Below are positions 34,801 to 42,678 of a stretch of 64,000 nucleotides of DNA, one piece after another (within the stretch, counting starts at the first letter, position 1; every line of letters begins with the position of its first letter). The stretch is from Paenibacillus agricola (GTDB taxonomy: Bacteria > Bacillota > Bacilli > Paenibacillales > NBRC-103111), in NCBI RefSeq assembly GCF_011440305.1, contig NZ_JAAOIW010000004.1, positions 1 to 64,000 on the forward strand, read 5' to 3'. The translations under genes and the position numbers were made by a program. The notes under the pieces are model-generated. The model searched no databases, was not told the DNA's origin, and saw only the letters and a program-made list of their open reading frames with translations.

Positions 34801-35532
34801 GGTTTTGACTTCAATTCTATTGGAGGTCAGGCTTCCCTCGGCAGAAGCAATGCCCGATATCGCTTGCGACACTTGCTTAATGGTTCTGACAATCGATCTG
34901 GCAATGATCGACGAAACGACGACCGATAAAACAATAACCAACAGTATGATCAAGTAAAGCCCATATTGGACATCCCTGTTTTTTTGATCAAGCGCCGTTA
35001 CTCGCATTTCGGTCAGATCTTTTTCAATCTTAAGAAAAGCTTCTATTTGAGTGCGCAGCTGATCCGTAATTTTTTTTCCATTGTAAGTTTTTAATAAAAC
35101 AAGAATATCCTCTGTTTTATTTTCTTTTTTTAAGCTGATGGTAGGTTCACCATCGGAATGGATCCAAAGCTGGATATTCGCTTTGATTTCTTCGAGCTTT
35201 TTTTGCTGGCTTGGATTATCCGTAATCAACTCATAAAGCTTGGTATAATCTTCCTCCCACTTGGCTAATGCTTGGTTATAGGGCTCCAAATAAGCCAAGT
35301 CACCCGTAAGCGCATATCCTCGTTTCCCTGTCTCCATATTCAAAACATGCTTGAGCGCCTGGTTAGCTAGATTATGGACCTCCATATCATGGTTCGTAAT
35401 AAAATCTATCTCTTTTTCCATAGATGAAATTCGGTCATTTAACATAAAGATGGACACGCCTAAACAAACCACGATAATGAAATAACCGAGGGATATTTTG
35501 GCACGGATATTAAATTTAGCATTCTTAAACAT
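31852..35532 (-). CDS. Hybrid sensor histidine kinase with CHASE3, HAMP, GAF, HisKA, HATPase and three REC domains
   Basis: 1226 aa. Order: TM1 (about 14-32), CHASE3-like sensor with NMETGKRGYALTG (about 65-78), TM2 (about 190-212), HAMP, GAF (about 290-415), a long Gln/Glu coiled coil (420-530), HisKA with SHELRTPLNSLL (His about 546), HATPase with DTGIGIPK and GGTGLGL, then receivers at about 838-950, 960-1078 and 1106-1226. The phospho-acceptor Asp residues are in MLDIQLP, MDLGLSD and MDIMMPEMDG. It is membrane-bound. It precedes cheR in one operon. Three receivers suggest an intramolecular relay; the outgoing partner, perhaps an Hpt protein, is not in the window. Confidence 0.9.
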   Translation of the reverse strand: MFKNAKFNIRAKISLGYFIIVVCLGVSIFMLNDRISSMEKEIDFITNHDMEVHNLANQALKHVLNMETGKRGYALTGDLAYLEPYNQALAKWEEDYTKLYELITDNPSQQKKLEEIKANIQLWIHSDGEPTISLKKENKTEDILVLLKTYNGKKITDQLRTQIEAFLKIEKDLTEMRVTALDQKNRDVQYGLYLIILLVIVLSVVVSSIIARSIVRTIKQVSQAISGIASAEGSLTSNRIEVKTRDEIKELGDATNQLLETHEKQNWTQTSIADVASAFQGFNQVSELAQAFINKIAFLLDASYGVFYTVSGNKLEMTAAFAATGDPRGASSIRLGEGLVGQSAVDKRIYMLDKLPEEHMKITTALGDSSPRSIMIFPIEFQGTVLAVVELASLDVFTPIQRQLVEQIRSTVGIAMNSAAAQMEVQRLLEESQSLSEELQAQTEELQQQTEALQAQSMEMMEQQDELKASNDSLKRSEDRLQRQQEELEQSNLELELRSDQLESQMRKIEEINEQVEQQNALLGQQARDLISASQYKSEFLANMSHELRTPLNSLLILSQILEENKEANLTPKQVEFAKTIHSSGSDLLRLIDEILDLSKIEAGQMKIEMEPVFLEDMKESLGRSYRPLAGKKGINFHVILEGALPNTIYTDGHRLQQILKNLLTNAFKFTSKGHVTLRIFRTNSEKSLLPAGSLQTVQDAVIAFSVIDTGIGIPKDKKDIIFEAFQQADGTTSRKYGGTGLGLTISRDLSVLIGGHIEIESEEGAGSTFTLYVPELQEGSYLTALQEIAASDAGLVKVPDEGAIDHVLVPHIELSDPSLLIASEMVDDRDEVKSGDKVLLIIEDDIHFAEILLDIARSRGFKGLVALQGDKGLALAHAYKPDAIMLDIQLPVLDGWYILERLKQHPETRHIPVHIISVNDESRQGLTMGAMAYLIKPVSKENIDNAFSRIESFINRNLKRLLIVEDDIVLRNSLVELIGHDDVAITAVSSGSDALAELQAESFDCMVMDLGLSDISGFDLLDRIRQTEKLKQLPIIIYTGKDLDMKEEMKLKKYAESIIIKNVKSQERLYDETALFLHRVEANLPEERRNLLKKLYSNEAALDGKRILLVEDDMRNIFALSNVLESYNLKVTFAENGREALDLLEQNPEVDLILMDIMMPEMDGYEAMKAIRKMPQFEKIPIIALTAKAMKEDRQRCIDAGASDYISKPIDTERLLSLLKVWLYI

Positions 35533-35627
35533 GCCGCCGCACTTTCCTTTCCAATGAATTTAATAGATACGTTGTCTACGCTATGTTCAACTATATCATA
35601 TTAGAGCTATTTTCCGTAGTAAACGCC

Positions 35628-35653
35628 AAAAAAGCCTGGCTATTAGCCAAGCT
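35628..35653 (-). terminator. Intrinsic terminator of the sugar operon
   Basis: On the minus strand AGCTTGGC pairs with GCCAGGCT (one G-T pair), followed by TTTTTTGG. It lies just downstream of the last permease gene. Confidence 0.7.
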
Positions 35654-35670
35654 CCTTCTTTGATCTTGTG

Positions 35671-36519
35671 TTAGCCTTTAACCGAGCCCATTAAAGCGCC
35701 TTTGGCAAAATGCTTTTGCAGGAATGGATAAACGATCATAATCGGGATCGTAGATACGACAATAACGGCCATTTTGACGGATTCCCCATAAAAGGCCACG
35801 GACTCACCGCCATCACCCAAACCGCCGGAGGCCAATACGACAATCTGTCTGAGCAATACCTGTACCGGCCACTTGTCCGGTGTATTGATAAACATGATCG
35901 CATTGAAATATTGGTTCCAGATGCCTACCGCATAAAACAAGCCAAAAGCGGCAAGTGATGGCAACGAAAGCGGTAGCACAATTCTTAGCAGCACGACAAT
36001 TTCATGCGCGCCGTCCATTTTGGCGGATTCGATCAGCTCGGTGGGCACACTGGAGAAAAAGTCCCGCAATATGATTAAATAAAAAGCGCTGATCAAGCTG
36101 GGAATCATAAGCGCCCATAACGAATCAATCATGTTAAGCTCTTTGACCACAAAATAGGTTGGGATAAGTCCACCTTGAAAAAGCATGGTGAATAAGACGA
36201 GCAGCATGATTTTACTTCGGCCGGGAAGCTGCTTATAGGAAAGCGAATAGGCCATCAAAGCCGTCGTAAACAAGCTTAACGCAGTGCCAAGTAAGGTAAT
36301 GTAGATGGAAACGCCTAAGCTTCTTACAAAGGTTTGGGTTGAGAAAATATAGCGGTATGCGTCTATATTGAAATCGGTTGGCCAGCCTCCGCTGTCCGCC
36401 GAGAACGAAGCGATCACGACGTAGACGAAGGGCAGGAAGGTTATAAGACCAACGAACCCGAGAAAGATGTAGTTAATGGCATCAAATATTTTTTCTCCAA
36501 AAGTTTGGTTATGCTGCAT
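35671..36519 (-). CDS. Carbohydrate ABC transporter permease, LplC/YtcP type
   Basis: 282 aa with six hydrophobic helices. The EAA loop that contacts the ATPase is ESAKMDGAHEIVVLLRIVLPLSLP. The family start QTFGEKIFDAINYIFL and end HFAKGALMGSVKG match the CUT1 subfamily that imports oligosaccharides or pectin/alginate-type sugars. The ATG at 36519 is chosen; GGTGGAG lies 6 bases upstream, whereas the GTG at 36531 overlaps it. It is the last gene of a five-gene operon with no ATPase, so it probably uses a shared MsmX-like subunit. Confidence 0.92.
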   Translation of the reverse strand: MQHNQTFGEKIFDAINYIFLGFVGLITFLPFVYVVIASFSADSGGWPTDFNIDAYRYIFSTQTFVRSLGVSIYITLLGTALSLFTTALMAYSLSYKQLPGRSKIMLLVLFTMLFQGGLIPTYFVVKELNMIDSLWALMIPSLISAFYLIILRDFFSSVPTELIESAKMDGAHEIVVLLRIVLPLSLPSLAAFGLFYAVGIWNQYFNAIMFINTPDKWPVQVLLRQIVVLASGGLGDGGESVAFYGESVKMAVIVVSTIPIMIVYPFLQKHFAKGALMGSVKG

Positions 36520-36571
36520 GGTGCTCTCCACCTATTCTTTCCAACGAGCGCGTATCCTGGGCGCGCGTTGC

Positions 36572-37483
36572 TTAATATATTCCCTCTTCGCCAAACATCT
36601 TGGCAATCTTGTTAGCCATGAGCACCAAAACCAGTCCGACTACCGACTTAAATAATCCGACCGCCGCACTATAGCTAAATTGCCCCTGCTGCAGCCCGAC
36701 ACGATACACATAAGTATCAAACACCTCACCAACCTCACGGTTGACAGCGTTAACCATCAGGAAGATTTGCTCAAAGCCAAGGTCAAGAAAGCTGCCCAGC
36801 CTTAAAATAAACAAAATAACAATGACACCACGGATCGCAGGCAGCGTTACATGCCAAAGCTGCTGGAACCGATTAGCGCCATCCATACGTGCCGCCTCAT
36901 ATAATTGCAAATTGACTCCAGCCAGTGCTGCCAGAAAAATAATCGTACCCCAGCCGGCATCCTTCCAAATCATCTGTAGCACAATTAATGGACGGAACCA
37001 TTCCTCATTCGTCAAAAATTCAATCGGCTGGCGCCCAATCGCAATTAAAAGCTGGTTTATAATGCCTCCCTCGGTCGTCAGCAGCACATAAGAAATACCG
37101 GCAATCACGACCCACGAAAGAAAATGCGGAATATAAACGAGCGTCTGTACAAACCGCTTGAATAGCTCCTTGCGAGCCTCATTAAGCAGCAAAGCCAAAA
37201 TAATCGTTATCGGGAAAAATACGAGCAGACTATACAGCCCGATCACAATCGTATTGCGGAAAAGCGTCCAAAACTCCGACATTCCGAAAAAGCGCTTGAA
37301 ATGATCCAGCCCCACCCATTCACTTTGCATCAAGCCTACATAGGGCTGGTAATTTTTGAACGCCATAATAACTCCCCATAAGGGGACGTATTTAAAGAGA
37401 AAGAAATAAATGACACCGGGAACCATAAATAAGTATAACCAACGGTATTTCCACGTTTCTCTTAAGAGCATTTGTGCCTGCAT
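36572..37483 (-). CDS. Carbohydrate ABC transporter permease, LplB type
   Basis: 303 aa, six helices. It starts with a hydrophobic LYLFMVPGVIYFFLF and has the EAA motif EAARMDGANRFQQLWHVTLPA. The AFKNYQP segment after helix 1 and the terminal NKIAKMFGEEGIY are shared by LplB/YtcP partners. The ATG at 37483 follows AGGTGAT by 7 bases; the GTG at 37495 is inside that element. It lies 53 bases upstream of the LplC-type permease. Confidence 0.92.
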   Translation of the reverse strand: MQAQMLLRETWKYRWLYLFMVPGVIYFFLFKYVPLWGVIMAFKNYQPYVGLMQSEWVGLDHFKRFFGMSEFWTLFRNTIVIGLYSLLVFFPITIILALLLNEARKELFKRFVQTLVYIPHFLSWVVIAGISYVLLTTEGGIINQLLIAIGRQPIEFLTNEEWFRPLIVLQMIWKDAGWGTIIFLAALAGVNLQLYEAARMDGANRFQQLWHVTLPAIRGVIVILFILRLGSFLDLGFEQIFLMVNAVNREVGEVFDTYVYRVGLQQGQFSYSAAVGLFKSVVGLVLVLMANKIAKMFGEEGIY

Positions 37484-37542
37484 GATGATGATCACCTCGT
37501 TTTGTTTGACTTTCTAAGGCGTTGTCCTTCATTAAGGATTTG

Positions 37543-38631
37543 TTATATGGGCTCCGCCCAAGGTTGGGCAACGGATACAACGGTCTCGCCTGATTGAACT
37601 GCCTGCTCGATCAGCATGCCAATATAATGATCCTGGGATGCTTCGGGCAGTCCATAGAAGCTCGGACCACCAGCCGCATAAGCCGCCATCTTTTTCAAGC
37701 AGGCGGCAATTGCGATTTCATCGTCGTAAAGCCTTGCAGGCATAAATGGATTCTCATATACCCAGCGCTCTCCCGCCATAATCCCTTTCAGGAAATAGCC
37801 TTCTGCGTTCTCATATTCGCCTTTATTGATCCGCTTTAATTCCAGTTCAATCTGCGTGCAGGCTGGATCCTGGATACGAATCCGGCTATCGAATATTTCG
37901 CCGCGCTCTCCTCTTACACTTAAATGGTTGGACCGAGTCCATGATCGATGCTGGTCTTTCGTGAAATCGTAGATACCCAGCTTGCCTCCAAAATCGAGCC
38001 AAGCTAAATCCCGCTCCGATTTGATCAATTTATCTTCGGTAGGGGGACCGCTGCGGTTAGGACCGGCCACCCAATCGGATTCAAATCTCATACCTTTAAT
38101 CTTCACTTGTTCAAAGCGGACACCCAGCATGGTACGGATTAAGCTAACTGCATGGTAAAGCTGGGAGATAGAAACGGTTACTTGATTAATATTTCCCAAT
38201 TGCCCGGATTGGATCATAGCGGTTCTCGCTTCTTGCACCGGGTGAAATTGGTATTGCTCGGCTACCTGAATCCGTGCTCCCTTGCGGGTCAGCTTATCAT
38301 GAATCTGCAGCAAGCCTTCCAGATCAGGAGCTGGCGGCGTTTCTGCCAGAACGGGGATTCCCCGTTCCGTTAGCTGCGCCATATAATCGAACGCGGCGGA
38401 AGCCTTGACCGAAAGTACCACGAAGTCTGGCCGTTCCTTCGCCAGCAGCTGGTCCAGCTCCCGATAGGTAGCCACATGCCATTGCTCTTCCATCGCTTGC
38501 CCCTTGGCTTCGTCACGAACTACCATACCACTCACCCGAAACTGCTCCGGCAAAGCCTGCGCGATTCGCAGAAAATATTGGGCGCGAAAGCCCGCCCCAC
38601 CAATAATACTGAACGTGACTGGCTTTTGCAT
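37543..38631 (-). CDS. Gfo/Idh/MocA-family oxidoreductase (sugar operon)
   Basis: 362 aa. The N-terminal Rossmann loop is FSIIGGAGFRAQYFLRIAQ. The usual EKP motif is replaced by LAETPPAPDLEG, as in a diverged Gfo/Idh group often found beside LplABC transporters, so the catalytic lysine is missing from that place. It may have an altered mechanism or be non-catalytic. GGGG precedes the ATG at longer spacing. It is the third gene of the operon, paired with another Gfo/Idh paralogue of more typical sequence. Confidence 0.82.
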   Translation of the reverse strand: MQKPVTFSIIGGAGFRAQYFLRIAQALPEQFRVSGMVVRDEAKGQAMEEQWHVATYRELDQLLAKERPDFVVLSVKASAAFDYMAQLTERGIPVLAETPPAPDLEGLLQIHDKLTRKGARIQVAEQYQFHPVQEARTAMIQSGQLGNINQVTVSISQLYHAVSLIRTMLGVRFEQVKIKGMRFESDWVAGPNRSGPPTEDKLIKSERDLAWLDFGGKLGIYDFTKDQHRSWTRSNHLSVRGERGEIFDSRIRIQDPACTQIELELKRINKGEYENAEGYFLKGIMAGERWVYENPFMPARLYDDEIAIAACLKKMAAYAAGGPSFYGLPEASQDHYIGMLIEQAVQSGETVVSVAQPWAEPI

Positions 38632-38653
38632 GCTACATATCCCCTTTATCCGT

Positions 38654-39808
38654 TTAATATTTGCCGCCTAATGTAATTTCATTGCTGGCAAATGAGTTGA
38701 CCGAATTTTTCTTCTCGTAAAAATGCGTAGCATTCGCCATGATGCCTTCTCTGGTGTAAAACAAGCTATCCGGCTTTAAAGGCAATTCAACCTGCTGCCC
38801 TGTGCTAGCTGCCATATAAATCGCCGTGATCAGCTCAAGCGTTTTTTTCCCTTCGTTGCCATCAACCAAAACGTCTAAAGAATTATTTTCTATAGCGGAC
38901 ATCACATTATCGATTTGGCCTTGATGCCCACTGTAAGGTACCGAAGGAAGCTCGCTATACAATTGTTCAATTTCCTTTTCCAACTCGACATTTTTGACTG
39001 GAAATCCATTTTCTTTGGCAACGGAAGCGGTAACTTTCCATGGAGCCGAGATTCTTGCCTTCTCCCCCTGGAAAATCAGCTGCTGCTCTTCACCATGATG
39101 GACGACCGAGCTTGTGATCTGCGCTAGTGAACCATTGGCATAAGATAAAATAGCAATCGATAAGTCCTCAACCTCTGCATTGTCATGTGAAGTGTTGCTC
39201 ATAATCGCTTGTACCTTAGTTGGCATCCCCATCATCCATTGCAGCATGTCAATATGGTGCACCGCGTGGTTTAACGTGCAGCCTCCGCCTTCCTTCTCCC
39301 AAGTACCTCTCCACCAGAGGTCGTAATAGACGTGCCCTCGCCACCAAAATGATTCAACCTGCGCATGAACCACCTTGCCTGTTTTGCCTGAGTCCAGCAC
39401 CTGCTTCAGCTTCATGATCGGATCACGGAAGCGGTTTTGCCCAACGACCGAAAGTATTTTTTGCGCCTTCTCAGCCGCGGCGATCATCCGGTCACATTCA
39501 GCTAATGAAGAGGACATCGGCTTCTCTACCAGCACATGCTTGCCGGCATTCAAGAACTCCACAGACAAATCGGCATGTGTATAGGGAGGGGTGCAAATCG
39601 AAACCAAATCGATATCATCCCGCGATGCAAGCTCTGCCGATTCACTGACAATATCACAATCCAGGTTATATTTACTTTTTAAAAGCACGGCCTTTTCCGG
39701 AAAAATATCGCATAACGCAACGATTTGGCAACGCTCTGGAAATGAAGTATAGGCATCCAAATGTGCTGCCGAAATACCGCCTGTACCTATAATTGCTACT
39801 CTAATCAT
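38654..39808 (-). CDS. Gfo/Idh/MocA-family oxidoreductase (canonical)
   Basis: 384 aa. NAD(P) loop VAIIGTGGISAAHLDAY, catalytic HVLVEKPMSSSLAECDRM and the substrate-domain CTLNHAVHHIDMLQWMMG with conserved histidines. GGAGG lies 8 bases before the ATG. This subgroup oxidises or epimerises sugars or inositols; here it presumably processes the imported carbohydrate. It is the second gene of the operon after the binding protein. Confidence 0.9.
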   Translation of the reverse strand: MIRVAIIGTGGISAAHLDAYTSFPERCQIVALCDIFPEKAVLLKSKYNLDCDIVSESAELASRDDIDLVSICTPPYTHADLSVEFLNAGKHVLVEKPMSSSLAECDRMIAAAEKAQKILSVVGQNRFRDPIMKLKQVLDSGKTGKVVHAQVESFWWRGHVYYDLWWRGTWEKEGGGCTLNHAVHHIDMLQWMMGMPTKVQAIMSNTSHDNAEVEDLSIAILSYANGSLAQITSSVVHHGEEQQLIFQGEKARISAPWKVTASVAKENGFPVKNVELEKEIEQLYSELPSVPYSGHQGQIDNVMSAIENNSLDVLVDGNEGKKTLELITAIYMAASTGQQVELPLKPDSLFYTREGIMANATHFYEKKNSVNSFASNEITLGGKY

Positions 39809-39902
39809 CCTTAAAACCTCCCATATTTAACTAATCCTACTAGTATAGTTATTGTAGCATAAAAAGGCTTCACCACTATTAATAACGCTTTCTTTCGACT
39901 TC

Positions 39903-41435
39903 TTATTTATTTTGCGTTTTGGCATAGGCTTCTGCATATTCTTTGGCAGTTTGGTCGCCACCTGCGCTCTTGTACTTATCTATTGCCGCTTTCCAGCCGC
40001 TTTCATCAATTTTACCCATGATAAATTTCACTTTGGCATCGACCAAAATTTGCATCAGCTCTTGGCCTTTTTGTGCCCAGGTTGCTGAAATCAATACAAT
40101 CGTTGGATCCATCACCGCATATTTATCGTTATCCTCTTCGAGCTGGATTTGCAGCTTGGTCATAGGATCGAGTACACCCTCAGTCCTGATTTTCGTTACT
40201 GGAATCGTTTCAAGTGGGAATTTGTAAGGAAAGCCTACTTCATTATCAAAGGCATCTTGGTTAGTTCTAACCGCTTTTCCGTCCTTGATGTCATAATGCT
40301 TGCCTTGAATTCCCCATTCCAGCAAGTCTGCCATCGGTTTATCAGACAGCTTGTCAATAAATCCTAGCAATTGCTTTAAATCCGCTTCGGTTTTAACACT
40401 TGATTTCGGGAACATCAATATGCCGTTGGAGCCACGCTCCCCGTTGATCAGCTTGCCCTTGGGCCCTTCCACAATGCTGAAAGCATCAGTTACAGCGTTT
40501 GGATTATGGCTTTTAACACGAGTTTCAAAGGTCAATATTTTATTCGTAGCTTCATTAATAACGCCGCTTTTGGCATTTTCGAAATTAGCTTCAAACTTGG
40601 GCACATCGATGGAAGCAAAATCCTGGTTGATCAATTTTTCATCATACAGCTTTTTGGAAAACTTTAAAGCTTCCAAATATTCCGCTGTTTCCTCGGATTT
40701 AGTGAATTTTCCATCCTTCAGAGCCCATGCATTTGGGGCGCCAAATGTAACACCGAAGTCAGGCCTTAACGAATCATTTTTAATCATCATAGTCAGACCG
40801 TACGTATCATTAGCCCCATTTTTATCTGGATCGTTATTAGTAAAGGCTTTAAACACATTGTATAACTCATCTATATTTTTGGGCTGCTGTAAGCCTAAAT
40901 TCGTCATCCAATCCTTCCGGTACGTAAAGGCGTAACGGGCAAATGGGCGATACCTCGGGATTCCGTAAAGCTTGCCGTCGATCTTCACATTATCATAAAC
41001 CTGCTGTGACATGGTCGATAAATTTTTATAATCCTTGATGTAGGGACCGACATCCCAGAAAGCACCGTTTTGCGCTGCACTGATCAAATATGATTGGTTT
41101 GGTGCTCCACAACTCGCGATAATTTGCGGCAAATCTCCAGAGGCAATCATAACCGGCAGCTTGCTGCAAAAATCATTGCTCGATATTAAATTCATCGACA
41201 GCTTCGTATTCGTATATTTCTCTATTTCCTGCTGGGCAGCATTACCGGGCTGTGGAATATCCTTGCCATCAAAATTTAGCGAAATCTTGATTGGAAGAGG
41301 CCCCTTGTCTTGGGCAGCATTGCCTGCTGGAGCTGTAGTGGTGTTAGGTGCACTGCTGCACGCGGCTAACAAAGAGGTAGCCATAACTACTGAAGCGGTT
41401 ACAAATCCGATTTTGTTCAAATAATTGGTTTTCAT
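39903..41435 (-). CDS. Extracellular sugar-binding lipoprotein (LplA-like)
   Basis: 510 aa ABC solute-binding protein. The lipoprotein signal reads KIGFVTASVVMATSLLAAC with the lipid Cys at residue 26, then a Ser/Thr-rich spacer. The mature part has TNTKLSMNLISSNDFCSKLPVMIASGDLPQI and ALKDGKFTKSEETAEYLEAL, typical of the CUT1 LplA-type domain. GGAGG precedes the ATG. It heads the operon, preceded by a cre site and divergent from the AraC regulator. Its ligand is likely an oligosaccharide, unidentified. Confidence 0.92.
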   Translation of the reverse strand: MKTNYLNKIGFVTASVVMATSLLAACSSAPNTTTAPAGNAAQDKGPLPIKISLNFDGKDIPQPGNAAQQEIEKYTNTKLSMNLISSNDFCSKLPVMIASGDLPQIIASCGAPNQSYLISAAQNGAFWDVGPYIKDYKNLSTMSQQVYDNVKIDGKLYGIPRYRPFARYAFTYRKDWMTNLGLQQPKNIDELYNVFKAFTNNDPDKNGANDTYGLTMMIKNDSLRPDFGVTFGAPNAWALKDGKFTKSEETAEYLEALKFSKKLYDEKLINQDFASIDVPKFEANFENAKSGVINEATNKILTFETRVKSHNPNAVTDAFSIVEGPKGKLINGERGSNGILMFPKSSVKTEADLKQLLGFIDKLSDKPMADLLEWGIQGKHYDIKDGKAVRTNQDAFDNEVGFPYKFPLETIPVTKIRTEGVLDPMTKLQIQLEEDNDKYAVMDPTIVLISATWAQKGQELMQILVDAKVKFIMGKIDESGWKAAIDKYKSAGGDQTAKEYAEAYAKTQNK

Positions 41436-41481
41436 TTTGAACCTCCCATTGGTATTCGTTCTCTTTAAAGGGCTCTAGTTG

Positions 41482-41495
41482 TGTACACGCTTTCA
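41482..41495. promoter_or_regulatory. Candidate cre (CcpA) site for the sugar operon
   Basis: TGTACACGCTTTCA matches the TGNAANCGNTTNCA consensus with one mismatch (C for A at 41486). It lies 47 bases upstream of the binding-protein start, next to a -10-like TATTAT on the minus strand (41499-41504). CcpA repression is inferred. Confidence 0.6.
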
Positions 41496-41595
41496 CTGAT
41501 AATACTAACATACCACACAATACAGAAGCTGACGATGTGCTAAACCTTGCAACAGTTTACCCTTTTCGCGCATTTTCATTTTTAAAAAAACCTTA

Positions 41596-41601
41596 TATAA
41601 T
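41596..41601 (+). promoter_or_regulatory. -10 box of the AraC regulator gene
   Basis: A perfect TATAAT, with a weak TTTCAT (41573-41578) at 17-base spacing, 42 bases before the ATG. Confidence 0.45.
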
Positions 41602-41643
41602 GAATGTAAAGATAATCTGCTAGTAAATAAGGGAGCTGCTCAC

Positions 41644-42528
41644 ATGCCCTATTCCGACGATTTTGTATTAGGCCGGCTACCGGATGTTCGTATAGCTTTT
41701 CAATTGATGGGCTTGCATATTCGCAAGGTTAACGCTAATTGGACCTATCCTTCACATGAGCACCCGATGTATGAGATCCACTGGGTCGTGGCAGGCGAGA
41801 TGGAAATGGTCGTTGATGGAAAAGTCTATAGCCAGCAGCAAGGGGACATCCTTTTTATTCGCCCAGGCGTTACCCATTCCTGCACGTCGGCGGGCTCCGA
41901 CGGGTTCACTTATTTTAGTGTACACTTTAGTGTTTTTGACCATGCTTTTTCCAAAGAGCTTGAACATTATGAAACGATGTATTATCCTGCTTCCTCTACG
42001 CTGGTTAAGGGGATCATGCCTGCCTTATTGACACTATATAACCTTGCGATAGCCAATCAAAGCACCAAGCTGACGACCTCCAAAAGTATGAAGACCCATT
42101 CTGCGGTGTTTGACTTGTTCGGCGCTTTGATCGACCAGCTATCCCAAAGCGACAATGTACTGCCAACAAAAAAGGAAATACTCGCTAACCGTATTGCCGA
42201 ACAAATTGAGGATTCCGTCCGAAGTATTTTACTTCACGGACCCATACAAGATAACGACCGAACCTGGATGCAGGATATCGCCAAATCCTTAAAAATGAGT
42301 ACATCCCAGATAAACCGTATATTCCAGCAGGTGTATGGCAAAGCCCCGCGCAAATATTTGTCTGAAATCTTATTAAATGAAGCCAAGCGCCTGTTGCTCC
42401 AGACCGATCTTTCCATCGACCATATCGCCATGATGCTTGGCTATCAAACCAGTGCCCATTTTAGCCGGCAGTTTAAACGATGGACGAAAACTACTCCCAG
42501 TAGCTATCGGCAAACGATCCAAGCTTAA
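41644..42528 (+). CDS. AraC-family regulator with cupin sensor domain
   Basis: 294 aa. The N-terminal cupin has HEHPMYEIHWVVAGEMEMVVDG and RPGVTHSC (metal/sugar-site residues). The C-terminal double HTH reads MQDIAKSLKMSTSQINRIFQQVYGKAPRKYLSEILLNEAKRLL and IDHIAMMLGYQTSAHFSRQFKRWTKTTPSSYR. GGAG lies before the ATG. It is divergent from the LplA-like operon and is the likely sugar-responsive activator of it. Confidence 0.92.
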   Translation: MPYSDDFVLGRLPDVRIAFQLMGLHIRKVNANWTYPSHEHPMYEIHWVVAGEMEMVVDGKVYSQQQGDILFIRPGVTHSCTSAGSDGFTYFSVHFSVFDHAFSKELEHYETMYYPASSTLVKGIMPALLTLYNLAIANQSTKLTTSKSMKTHSAVFDLFGALIDQLSQSDNVLPTKKEILANRIAEQIEDSVRSILLHGPIQDNDRTWMQDIAKSLKMSTSQINRIFQQVYGKAPRKYLSEILLNEAKRLLLQTDLSIDHIAMMLGYQTSAHFSRQFKRWTKTTPSSYRQTIQA

Positions 42529-42622
42529 CAAGCTATTTCTATCGGCGGACTTCTTCATGGATATTTTAACCATAATCACAGCTAAAAACAGTTCTATGTA
42601 CAAAAGAGCCCCCCGCTGAACC

Positions 42623-42653
42623 AAAAAAAGCTCCGGGGCGATGTTCCCCGGAG
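42623..42653 (-). terminator. Intrinsic terminator of the MCP gene
   Basis: CTCCGGGG (42631-42638) and CCCCGGAG (42646-42653) form the stem; the minus strand continues with seven T residues. It also lies beyond the AraC gene on the plus strand. Confidence 0.88.
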
Positions 42654-42678
42654 TTGTTCTCACTGTAAGACCAGCCTT

